Source of the DNA: Bacillota bacterium
GTDB taxonomy: Bacteria; Bacillota; Clostridia; Acetivibrionales; DSM-1351
Direction of reading: 5' to 3'
Length of the DNA: 7,832 nucleotides
Assembly: GCA_023441625.1 (NCBI GenBank)
Contig: JAEZOA010000145.1
Coordinates: 1-7,832, forward strand
Positions within the stretch are counted from its first letter, which is position 1. Every line of letters starts with the position of its first letter. This document shows, in pieces, positions 1-5,026 of this stretch. The translations under genes and the position numbers were made by a program. The notes under the pieces were generated by a model. The model had not been told where the DNA came from, did not search any database, and saw nothing but the letters and a program-made list of their open reading frames with translations.

Positions 1-45
1 CATTTGTAAAAATTGATATACTATTTTAAAAAGCGAAAACACAGC

Positions 46-91
46 AAAAGCTGCATCATGATTGCTTTTAACACAATCCTAAGCAGCTTTT
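46..91 (+). terminator. possible terminator of an off-window gene
   Basis: The arms AAAAGCTGC (46-54) and GCAGCTTTT (83-91) pair perfectly, and an inner GATTG/CAATC pair lies between them. The 3' arm ends in TTTT followed by AATTATT, so it could terminate plus-strand transcription entering from the left. The long interior and broken T-run make it a weak candidate. The rest of 92-162 shows no gene; it has only a small GTATG/CATAC inverted repeat (99-116). Confidence 0.35.
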
Positions 92-162
92 AATTATTGT
101 ATGTGATAATTCATACGGGAATTTAGGATTTAACAAGGAGGCTTTTTATTTTCCACTCAATC

Positions 163-201
163 AAAAAGAGATAGTATAAACAATTGTTTATACTATCTCT
201 T
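163..201 (-). terminator. tRNA-His terminator, perfect palindrome
   Basis: Positions 166-201 form a perfect 36-base palindrome (two 18-base arms) immediately after the tRNA on the minus strand. It is followed by a run of five T residues (complement of 163-167), the form of an intrinsic terminator. Its first base is the terminal A of the encoded CCA, so there is no spacer between mature tRNA and hairpin. On the plus strand the hairpin is followed by GGGG, so it should act in one direction only. Confidence 0.85.
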
Positions 202-277
202 GGGGTGGATAGTGGGATTCGAACCCACGACATCCAGAACCACAATCTGGCGCTCTAACCAGCTGAACTATACCCAC
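201..277 (-). tRNA. tRNA-His (anticodon GTG)
   Basis: The minus strand folds as a full cloverleaf. The acceptor arm GTGGGTA pairs with TATCCAC with one G-T pair. The D-arm contains AGCTGGTTAGAGC. The anticodon arm CCAGA/TCTGG has loop TTGTGGT, giving anticodon GTG for histidine. The T-arm is GTGGG, TTCGAAT, CCCAC. The discriminator is C and CCA is encoded in the DNA (201-203). The base before position 1 is G (complement of 278), giving the extra G(-1) paired to C73 that histidyl-tRNA synthetase recognises. It appears to be a single-gene transcription unit. Confidence 0.97.
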
Positions 278-320
278 CATTAAACTTGTTCCATAGCCTT
301 TGTTCCAAGGCACATTTGAT

Positions 321-349
321 ATTTTACGGTAAAAATACATATTTGTCAA
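321..349 (-). promoter_or_regulatory. promoter of tRNA-His
   Basis: Reading the minus strand, a perfect -35 box TTGACA (344-349) is followed by a 17-base spacer and a -10 box TAAAAT (321-326). Initiation would fall about 35 bases upstream of the tRNA, leaving a short 5' leader for RNase P to remove. This is the strongest sigma-A-type promoter in the window. Confidence 0.85.
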
Positions 350-426
350 TAGCAAAAATTTTTATTCACCACCATTATTTCACCCCAATATTTCATCTGG
401 TTTATTTCCATATTTAGTAAAATTTC

Positions 427-455
427 TTGATTATTACATTTTTCGATAGTATAAT
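427..455 (+). promoter_or_regulatory. promoter of the zinc-ribbon gene
   Basis: The -35 box TTGATT (427-432), a 17-base spacer and a consensus -10 box TATAAT (450-455) form a good sigma-A-type promoter. A transcript starting near 462 would carry a leader of about 100 bases before the zinc-ribbon start codon. That leader contains a possible hairpin, CGCT (504-507) with AGCG (535-538), enclosing TATAA/TTATA. The leader may regulate expression, but no known riboswitch is recognisable. Confidence 0.75.
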
Positions 456-563
456 TAACTTGCTAAAGCTTATAATTTCTTATTCTGCCATAACATCCTT
501 TTTCGCTCCGTAATGTATAAGGTTTTATATGCTCAGCGATAACTTTTTTCAGGAGGTAGTCTA

Positions 564-743
564 ATGCAAGATAAAACACTTACTTGTAAAGATTGCGGTG
601 CAACATTTACCTTTACTGTTGGAGAACAGGAATTCTATGCCGAAAAAGGATTTACTAATGAACCAGCAAGATGTCCTGATTGTAGAAGAGCTAAGAAAAA
701 TAATCAAAAAGGTTTTAATAGCGGATACAATAAAAGAGGATAA
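564..743 (+). CDS. small zinc-ribbon protein (zf-trcl-like)
   Basis: This 59-residue protein begins MQDKTLTCKDCG and ends NSGYNKRG. Two Cys pairs, C8-x2-C11 and C37-P-D-C40, flank a short segment containing GEQEFYAEKGF, the arrangement of the 'probable zinc-ribbon' family common in clostridia. It should bind one structural zinc ion; the basic tail after C40 (RRAKKNNQK) suggests nucleic-acid or ribosome contact, which is inference. The biochemical role of the family is not established. The start is set by AGGAGG at 551-556, seven bases before the ATG. The gene is monocistronic, between its own promoter (427-455) and a strong terminator (751-782). Confidence 0.88.
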   Translation: MQDKTLTCKDCGATFTFTVGEQEFYAEKGFTNEPARCPDCRRAKKNNQKGFNSGYNKRG

Positions 744-750
744 TATGCAG

Positions 751-782
751 CAAAAACCCTTGGACTCCAAGGGTTTTTGTTT
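751..782 (+). terminator. intrinsic terminator of the zinc-ribbon gene
   Basis: A perfect 13-base stem (751-763 with 767-779) with a three-base loop ACT ends in a T-rich tail (TTTTTGTTT). It starts eight bases after the stop codon. The 5' arm begins CAAAAACCC, so the minus strand also has a T-run and the hairpin could work in both directions. Confidence 0.93.
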
Positions 783-855
783 AACATATGGGCTTTAGCC
801 TGTTGAGTATGAGCGAGTTTCTCGGCAGAGAAATGAGCCATGCGAAACAATAATC

Positions 856-872
856 CACCCGCTATGCGGGTG
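856..872 (+). repeat. left-end hairpin of the IS200 element
   Basis: CACCCGC (856-862) and GCGGGTG (866-872) pair perfectly around a TAT loop. The motif closely resembles the right-end hairpin at 1538-1556 in the same orientation, as expected for the subterminal hairpins that Y1 transposases bind. Two more short hairpins lie to its left: GGC-TTTA-GCC (791-800) and TTTCTC-GGCA-GAGAAA (818-833). Confidence 0.6.
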
Positions 873-892
873 CGTGACAGGAGTTATACAAA

Positions 893-958
893 AAAATCAC
901 CTTTCCGTTAAAATAGAGTTGTTCAAGCTACTATATTAACGGGAGGAAAGGTGATTTT
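893..958 (+). promoter_or_regulatory. 5' hairpin sequestering the tnpA ribosome binding site
   Basis: The 5' arm 893-911 pairs with the 3' arm 936-958: TTAACGG and AAAGGTGATTTT match completely, with a four-base bulge (GAGG) in the 3' arm. An extra ATAG/CTAT helix (913-916 with 931-934) closes the loop. The whole ribosome binding region GGGAGGAAAGGTG lies inside the 3' arm or its bulge, and the ATG at 960 is just outside. In an mRNA that includes the 5' arm, translation of tnpA would be strongly reduced. A comparable leader hairpin is known to limit transposase synthesis in enterobacterial IS200. Confidence 0.8.
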
Positions 959-959
959 A

Positions 960-1415
960 ATGGCAAATAAAGAAAATAGTTTAGCACATACCAAATGGAT
1001 GTGTAAGTATCACTTGGTATTCACTCCAAAGTATAGACGAAAAGTGATATACAATCAATACAAACAAAGCATACGAGAAATATTGATACAATTATGCAAG
1101 TATAAGGGAGTGGAAATACTTGAAGGGCATCTAATGCCAGATCATATACACATGTTAGTAAGCATACCACCCAAAATAGCAGTTTCAACGTTTATGGGAT
1201 ATCTGAAGGGAAAAAGTGCATTGATGATATTCGATAAGCATGCAAACTTAAAGTATAAGTTTGGAAATAGACATTTCTGGGCAGAGGGCTTCTATGTAAG
1301 TACAGTAGGCCTTAATGAAGCAACTATTAGAAAGTACATCCAAGAGCAGGAAAAGCACGATATTATGGTGGATAAACTAAGCGTGAAAGAGTATGAAGAC
1401 CCCTTCAAGGGGTAG
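960..1415 (+). CDS. tnpA: IS200/IS605-family Y1 transposase TnpA
   Basis: This 151-residue single-strand DNA transposase has the length usual for the family (about 150). The HUH metal-binding motif is H62-I-H64 in MPDHIHMLVSIP. The nucleophilic tyrosine is Y126 in RKYIQEQ, followed by Q130; the spacing matches Y127/Q131 and the HUH position of the ISHp608 enzyme. It cuts the top strand at the element ends through a 5'-phosphotyrosine link and works as a dimer. I chose the ATG at 960 (MANKENS) over an in-frame GTG at 951 because GGGAGGAAAGG is well spaced for the ATG, while GTG sits almost on that site. No frameshift or missing catalytic residue is seen. The last codons form the first hairpin of the 3' tail. 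Confidence 0.95.
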   Translation: MANKENSLAHTKWMCKYHLVFTPKYRRKVIYNQYKQSIREILIQLCKYKGVEILEGHLMPDHIHMLVSIPPKIAVSTFMGYLKGKSALMIFDKHANLKYKFGNRHFWAEGFYVSTVGLNEATIRKYIQEQEKHDIMVDKLSVKEYEDPFKG

Positions 1416-1442
1416 CAAGTAGTCGTTTGTCCCTTTAGGGGC

Positions 1443-1460
1443 GGCAAAGGTGGCAAAGGC
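1443..1460 (+). repeat. 9-base tandem repeat in the IS tail
   Basis: GGCAAAGGT is followed directly by GGCAAAGGC, two copies differing in the last base. It lies between the second tail hairpin and the antisense arm at 1462-1477, in a stretch predicted to be single-stranded. Confidence 0.7.
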
Positions 1461-1537
1461 AATAGTAGCTTGAACAAAGTGAAAGCCAGCGTCTTTAGGC
1501 GCTGGCCGGTAACAAGCCCTTATAGGGCTAACACAAG

Positions 1538-1556
1538 CCACCCGTTTTACGGGTGG
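1538..1556 (+). repeat. right-end hairpin of the IS200 element
   Basis: CCACCCG (1538-1544) and CGGGTGG (1550-1556) pair perfectly around TTTTA. It shares stem sequence and orientation with the left-end hairpin at 856-872, as expected for the subterminal binding sites of a Y1 transposase. It lies only 18 bases from the galM stop codon. There is no T-run on the minus strand after it, so it is a poor intrinsic terminator for galM. Confidence 0.65.
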
Positions 1557-1574
1557 TTATGACTTGTTTTAACT

Positions 1575-2633
1575 CTATTTATTTAAAAATTTATATATAG
1601 TTATATGATGATACTCTTGATTTGCTTTTAATATTGGTGAAGGGAAGTTCTTATGTTTCATTGCATTAGGGAAATACTGAGTTTCCAGAGCAATTCCGGT
1701 TCTTTTATTATAAACTGCATTGTCTTTCCCGATAACATTTTCATTCAGGTGATTACCAGAATAAAATTGCATACCTGGTTTAGTAGTATATACCTGTATA
1801 GCTCGTCCGCTTTCAGGATCATATAGCTCAGCAGCTATTTCATTAACATTTCCATTTGTATTTAATACCCAGTTATGATCATAGCCCTTTCCATTAATAA
1901 TTTGCTCATCTGAACTATTTATATCATCAGCTACACACTTCATTTTCGTAAAATCCATTACGCTACCTTCAACACTTCTAATCTCCCCAAATGGTACACA
2001 TTCATGGTTTACAGGGGTAAATTCATCTGCATTAATATATAGCTGATGTTTCAGAATGTCTCCGGAATTATGTCCTGAAAGGTTGAAATATGCATGATTA
2101 GTTAAATTCACAACAGTGTCTTTATCAGATACTGCGAAGTATTCAATCTTTAGTTCATTTTCCTCAGATAAAGAGTATTCAACCTTAACATCTAAATTTC
2201 CCGGATAATTCTCCTCTCCATCTGGGCTGGTGTGTGTAAGTATTAGTTTCTCTACTCCATCTTGTACAGAAATCTCAGCATCCCAAACAGAGTTATGTAG
2301 CCCTATTTTACCCCCATGAAGGTGATTCTTTCCATCATTTTTCAACAGCTCATACACTTTACCATTTAGCTCAAAGCTTGCATCCTCTAATCTGTTAGCA
2401 TGTCTACCAACTAAAGCCCCAAAATACTCATTATTAATAAGATATTTATTTAAATCTCTGTGTCCAAGTGTAACATCTGCTAGATTACCACTTTTATCAG
2501 GTATAAATAGAGAGACAATAATTCCCCCAAAGTTTATAATGTCTACAGACATATTTTTGGAATTTTTAAAATTAAAAACGTCTATCTTGGTACCATCTGG
2601 TAATGTTCCAAAATAATTCTTTGCAATGCTCAT
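1575..2633 (-). CDS. galM: aldose 1-epimerase (mutarotase)
   Basis: This 352-residue cytoplasmic enzyme interconverts the alpha and beta anomers of galactose, glucose and related aldoses, feeding the Leloir pathway. The full family pattern is present: R77 in GRHANR, H106 in NHLHGG, H180 in TNHAYFNLSG (the acid), D252 in YDHNW, and the catalytic base E317 in ALETQYFPNA. Length fits the usual 340-355. The ATG at 2633 is chosen because AGGAGG (2643-2648) lies nine bases upstream; an in-frame GTG 36 bases earlier has no good site and would add a basic non-family extension. No other gal genes are adjacent. The gene is 120 bases after the ZIP gene on the same strand and may be cotranscribed with it. 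A TATAAT (2675-2680) without a good -35 box is the only local promoter hint. Confidence 0.95.
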   Translation of the reverse strand: MSIAKNYFGTLPDGTKIDVFNFKNSKNMSVDIINFGGIIVSLFIPDKSGNLADVTLGHRDLNKYLINNEYFGALVGRHANRLEDASFELNGKVYELLKNDGKNHLHGGKIGLHNSVWDAEISVQDGVEKLILTHTSPDGEENYPGNLDVKVEYSLSEENELKIEYFAVSDKDTVVNLTNHAYFNLSGHNSGDILKHQLYINADEFTPVNHECVPFGEIRSVEGSVMDFTKMKCVADDINSSDEQIINGKGYDHNWVLNTNGNVNEIAAELYDPESGRAIQVYTTKPGMQFYSGNHLNENVIGKDNAVYNKRTGIALETQYFPNAMKHKNFPSPILKANQEYHHITIYKFLNK

Positions 2634-2753
2634 TTGACTAATCCTCCTGAAAGTTCGTTTTATTATCACAACTCATTATAAGAAACTCTCCTTGTTAAAT
2701 GGTAAATTTCTACCTAAATGAGAATTATCTATAATAATATAATAAATCACCAG

Positions 2754-3569
2754 CTATCCCAACGCAACATCTAAAATCATCATTAATGCAAAACCAATAA
2801 TACATCCTGCAGTAGCGAGCTCAGTATTTTTGTGATTTCCGCTCTGTGCTTCTGGAATAAGCTCCTCCACCACAACAAAAATCATTGCTCCAGCCGCAAA
2901 TGCAAGTGCATAGGGTAGAATGGGCTCAATAAACACAACTGCTGCTGCACCGATAACTCCTGCAATTGGCTCTACAACACCTGATGCTTGACCATATAGA
3001 AAACTCTTCTTTCTAGACAAACCTTCTCTCCTCAAAGGAATTGAAACAGCAGCGCCCTCAGGGAAATTTTGTATTCCTATTCCAATTGCAACAGCGATTG
3101 CAGACATAATAGATAAATCACCTATTCCATTTGCTACAGCTCCAAATGCTACACCAACAGCCAGGCCTTCTGGAATGTTATGTAAAGTTATTGAAAAAAC
3201 TAATAGTATACTGCGTTTGAGATTTGTTGAAACACCTTCGCTTTCTCCTTCTTTTGAATTCAAATGCATATGTGGAATAAACTTATCAGCTAATCCTAAA
3301 AAAGCTGCTCCACCCACAAAGCCTATTGCCGCAACAAGCCAAGCTGGCAAGAAAGAATTCTCCGACATTTCTATTGCTGGTGCCAGTAAGGACCAAAAGC
3401 TGGCAGCAATCATTACTCCTGCTGCAAATCCTAGCATAGTATTAAGTATACGCTGGTTAATCTCCTTAAAAAAGAACACCATAGCAGCTCCAAGTGCGGT
3501 GAGTGCCCATGTCATTAATGTTGCAACAAGTGCTAATAGAACATGATTTTGACTACTTAACCATTCCAT
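2754..3569 (-). CDS. ZIP-family divalent metal transporter
   Basis: This 271-residue membrane protein has about eight hydrophobic segments and belongs to the ZIP family (GufA/ZupT-like), which imports Zn2+, Fe2+ or Mn2+ into the cytoplasm. The diagnostic metal-site motifs are H130-N-I-P-E134 (ITLHNIPEGLAVG) and N168-F-P-E171 (IQNFPEGAAVS) on consecutive helices, with E200 in GVVEPIAG and E235/E236 in VVVEELIPE. A short loop with PHMH (H100, H102) precedes a charged segment, as in the variable metal-binding loop of the family. The ATG at 3569 (MEWLSSQ) is selected by GGAGG (3578-3582), eight bases away; an upstream in-frame ATG has no ribosome binding site. Substrate metal cannot be read from sequence. 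A promoter and a direct repeat lie upstream. Confidence 0.93.
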   Translation of the reverse strand: MEWLSSQNHVLLALVATLMTWALTALGAAMVFFFKEINQRILNTMLGFAAGVMIAASFWSLLAPAIEMSENSFLPAWLVAAIGFVGGAAFLGLADKFIPHMHLNSKEGESEGVSTNLKRSILLVFSITLHNIPEGLAVGVAFGAVANGIGDLSIMSAIAVAIGIGIQNFPEGAAVSIPLRREGLSRKKSFLYGQASGVVEPIAGVIGAAAVVFIEPILPYALAFAAGAMIFVVVEELIPEAQSGNHKNTELATAGCIIGFALMMILDVALG

Positions 3570-3605
3570 ATATATAACCTCCATTACAATTAATATGTTT
3601 ATATT

Positions 3606-3635
3606 TTCCCTCATTTATTTATCTATTCCCTCATT
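3606..3635 (-). repeat. direct repeat at the ZIP transcription start, possible operator
   Basis: On the minus strand AATGAGGGAA occurs twice (3626-3635 and 3606-3615), exactly 20 bases apart. The first copy overlaps the -10 box at 3633-3638 and the second lies in the early transcribed region. Two identical decamers two helical turns apart over a start site look like a repressor site. The regulator is unknown, and this is not a recognisable Zur or Fur box. Confidence 0.45.
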
Positions 3636-3660
3636 CTATCACGCGTAACCAACTTTTCAA
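3633..3660 (-). promoter_or_regulatory. promoter of the ZIP transporter gene
   Basis: On the minus strand, the -35 box TTGAAA (3655-3660), a 16-base spacer and the -10 box TAGAAT (3633-3638) form a reasonable sigma-A-type promoter. The transcript would start near 3626, downstream of which only the MEWLSSQ start has a good ribosome binding site. Confidence 0.65.
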
Positions 3661-3916
3661 AGGTAGAATATTAAGACCCTCTGGGTAACCCCTAATAATA
3701 TAGCAACAAATCCTTGAATAGCCATGTTTACACCTATTTACAATATTTGGGGGGTTGTTTCCTTAATTAATTAGTGTTAACATAATGTCCGTACCCCGGT
3801 AGCTGATAAAATTATTACGCTGAATATTCTTGGCAAAAGCATCATCGAATAAAAACGCTGATTGATGAGCACGAAGAAAGAACGTAAAAATGAATCTAAA
3901 CTAATTGGAGGTAATC
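3661..3916 (+). other. non-coding leader between divergent genes
   Basis: This stretch of about 250 bases has no credible gene. It contains a long-range inverted repeat, AACCCC near 3687 with GGGGTT near 3751-3756, and two copies of ACGCTGA (3817-3823 and 3855-3861). A weak stem CATCA/TGATG is centred near 3855. No promoter for the CAP gene stands out; TTGTTT with TAACAT 17 bases later (about 3756-3784) is the best weak candidate. A transcript from there would carry a leader of over 100 bases. No known riboswitch core is recognised. Confidence 0.4.
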
Positions 3917-4921
3917 ATGAGAAATAAAACAAAAATCGTAACATCAAGTATTGCTGCTTGTGCTATATTTGCTTCAATTTTCGCCTTTAACGGTTTTGCT
4001 GTAGAAAACCAGAAGGTTAATACACCAAAGGTTGAAAATGTAGTAGCAAGCGCAAATACAGCAAAAACTGCTAATACAGCAGAAACTGCAAATACAGCAG
4101 AAACTGCGAACACAGTAAACGGAATTAAACTTGAAAATATAACTGATTGCACACCTGCAGAAAAGGTTGAAAATAAGAATCAAGTTACCACGTCCGATAA
4201 AACAGATGTAAAAGTAAATGATATAAGTGACAAAACCACTCAGAACAAAGCAGCTTGTCCTACAGCAGAAGCAACCCAAAGTACAAAAAATCAGCAAAAC
4301 AATATCAATTCAGCAGATATTTTTAACAAATTGCAAACTGTGGTAAATAACACAGATTGTAATACCACCGCCAAGACTAATAATTATTCAGCAATAAAAT
4401 CAAAATTAGAAGCATTATTAAATTCTAATAATAAATCAACAGCTACCAAACCAAATAACACAGCTAATACAAGTAAACCAAGTACTAGCACACCTTCTAC
4501 CAGTAAACCTTCTACTATTACAGCAGTAAATGGGGATTACAGTGCTTTTCAGAAGAGAGTAGTTGAGCTAGTAAATGCAGAAAGAGAAAAAAATGGTTTA
4601 AAGCCACTTACTATGAACACAGAATTGAGTAAGGTTGCAACACTTAAATCTCAGGATATGGCTAAATTAAACTACTTTGACCACAATTCACCAACTTATG
4701 GCTCACCATTTGATATGATGAAGAAATATGGTATCAGCTACAGAACTGCAGGAGAAAACATTGCAATGGGACAAACTACTCCAGAGCAAGTTATGGAAGG
4801 TTGGATGAACTCACCAGGCCATAGAGCAAATATTCTGAAGTCTTCCTTCACAGAGATTGGTGTGGGAATTGCAAAAAATTCTAGTGGTAGATTATATTGG
4901 ACACAACAATTTATTGGATAG
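3917..4921 (+). CDS. secreted CAP/SCP-domain protein (YkwD-like)
   Basis: This 334-residue exported protein has a signal peptide at residues 1-28 (basic MRNKTK, hydrophobic core, cleavage likely after FNGFA). Residues 29-205 are a low-complexity Asn/Thr/Lys/Ser stalk with tandem ANTAET hexapeptides (46-67) and a Ser/Thr/Pro segment near 187-200 (SKPSTSTPSTSKPST). Residues 210-334 are a CAP domain (the CAP/PR-1/SCP superfamily) with its conserved cavity residues: H256 (FDHNSP), E280 (AGENIAMG) and H302 (SPGHRANIL). Bacterial members are secreted or wall-associated, some linked to spores, with mostly unknown biochemistry. There is no LPXTG motif or membrane anchor. C78, C114 and C148 in the stalk are unusual for an exported Firmicute protein. 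GGAGG (3907-3911) sets the ATG start. Confidence 0.93.
   Translation: MRNKTKIVTSSIAACAIFASIFAFNGFAVENQKVNTPKVENVVASANTAKTANTAETANTAETANTVNGIKLENITDCTPAEKVENKNQVTTSDKTDVKVNDISDKTTQNKAACPTAEATQSTKNQQNNINSADIFNKLQTVVNNTDCNTTAKTNNYSAIKSKLEALLNSNNKSTATKPNNTANTSKPSTSTPSTSKPSTITAVNGDYSAFQKRVVELVNAEREKNGLKPLTMNTELSKVATLKSQDMAKLNYFDHNSPTYGSPFDMMKKYGISYRTAGENIAMGQTTPEQVMEGWMNSPGHRANILKSSFTEIGVGIAKNSSGRLYWTQQFIG
4052..4117 (+). repeat. 18-base tandem repeat inside the CAP gene
   Basis: Three full copies (4052-4069, 4070-4087, 4088-4105) and one degenerate partial copy encode Ala-Asn-Thr-Ala-(Lys/Glu)-Thr. Copies two and three differ at one base (GCT versus GCA). Such near-identity suggests recent slippage, so stalk length may vary between strains. 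Confidence 0.85.
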
Positions 4922-4954
4922 TTAATATAGAACCAATATAAATGAAAAAAAGTC

Positions 4955-5000
4955 AAACGGCAAGTCAGAGTATTAATTTCCTGGCTTGCCGTTTCTTATT
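4955..5000. terminator. bidirectional terminator between CAP and eutH genes
   Basis: A 14-base stem (4955-4968 with 4981-4994, one G-T pair) has a 12-base loop. On the plus strand it is followed by TTTCTTATTT, and on the minus strand by GACTTTTTTTC. It lies between the stop codons of the converging CAP and eutH genes and should end both transcripts. A second small hairpin, GTTGG/CCAAC (5014-5027), sits at the eutH stop. Confidence 0.88.
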
Positions 5001-5026
5001 TAACATATGCAATGTTGGCTTGCCAA

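Larger units (their letters stand above)
919..1477. repeat. 16-base inverted repeat flanking tnpA
   Basis: TTGTTCAAGCTACTAT (919-934), in the loop of the 5' regulatory hairpin, is the exact reverse complement of ATAGTAGCTTGAACAA (1462-1477), 47 bases after the tnpA stop. The match ends at 918/1478 and 935/1461. IS200-family ends are not inverted repeats, so this pair is not explained by the transposition mechanism. On the transcript it could form a long-range loop-to-tail helix. Confidence 0.9.
1400..1556 (+). other. hairpin-rich 3' tail of the IS element
   Basis: Five short GC hairpins with T-rich loops lie in series: CCCC-TTCAA-GGGG (1400-1412, overlapping the tnpA stop), GTCCC-TTTA-GGGGC (1429-1442), a nine-pair stem with loop TTTA (1485-1506), AGCCCT-TAT-AGGGCT (1515-1529) and the right-end hairpin (1538-1556). 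Between the second and third lie a tandem repeat (1443-1460) and the antisense arm (1462-1477). There is no open frame here of any substance. The density of hairpins suggests a structured 3' UTR or a separate non-coding RNA. No homologous RNA family is recognised. Confidence 0.6.
783..1566 (+). mobile_element. IS200-type insertion sequence, tnpA only
   Basis: The element contains one intact Y1 transposase gene, related CCACCCG-type hairpins near both ends and a structured 5' leader. This matches the IS200 branch of the IS200/IS605 family, which moves as single-stranded DNA, makes no target duplication and lacks terminal inverted repeats. No tnpB frame is present. The exact tips cannot be fixed from sequence alone: the left tip lies between the terminator at 782 and the hairpin at 856, and the right tip shortly after 1556. 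It is inserted between convergent genes (zinc-ribbon protein and galM). The intact frame suggests it may still be active. Confidence 0.75.

Noticed and set aside
135..141. AAGGAGG resembling a ribosome binding site before a small gene
   Set aside because: No ATG, GTG or TTG follows at a usable distance with an open frame, and the tRNA terminator comes next.
561..770. Minus-strand open frame of about 70 codons over the zinc-ribbon gene
   Set aside because: It is antisense to a gene with clear cysteine motifs, lacks a ribosome binding site and crosses the terminator.
598..798. Plus-strand frame of 66 codons overlapping the zinc-ribbon gene
   Set aside because: It is a shifted frame of the zinc-ribbon gene, has no ribosome binding site at its start and runs through the terminator stem.
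919..1477. Terminal inverted repeats of a DDE-type insertion sequence
   Set aside because: The enclosed transposase is a Y1 HUH enzyme, which does not use such repeats, and the end hairpins lie outside the 16-base pair.
1400..1556. CRISPR-like array in the IS tail
   Set aside because: The hairpins differ in stem sequence and spacing, and there are no identical repeats with spacers.
3724..3774. 16-codon frame beginning MFTPIYN
   Set aside because: It has no ribosome binding site and matches nothing known.
3661..3916. c-di-AMP (ydaO), c-di-GMP or Mn2+ riboswitch before the CAP gene
   Set aside because: I looked for their conserved cores and did not find them; only short weak stems are present.
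3905..3916. TTG start for the CAP gene four codons upstream
   Set aside because: TTG overlaps the ribosome binding site GGAGG; the ATG at 3917 has the expected spacing and begins the basic part of the signal peptide.
3901..4297. Minus-strand frames over the CAP gene with repeated Phe-Ala-Val or Cys-rich stretches
   Set aside because: They are the antisense reading of the tandem repeats in the CAP stalk and have no start signal.
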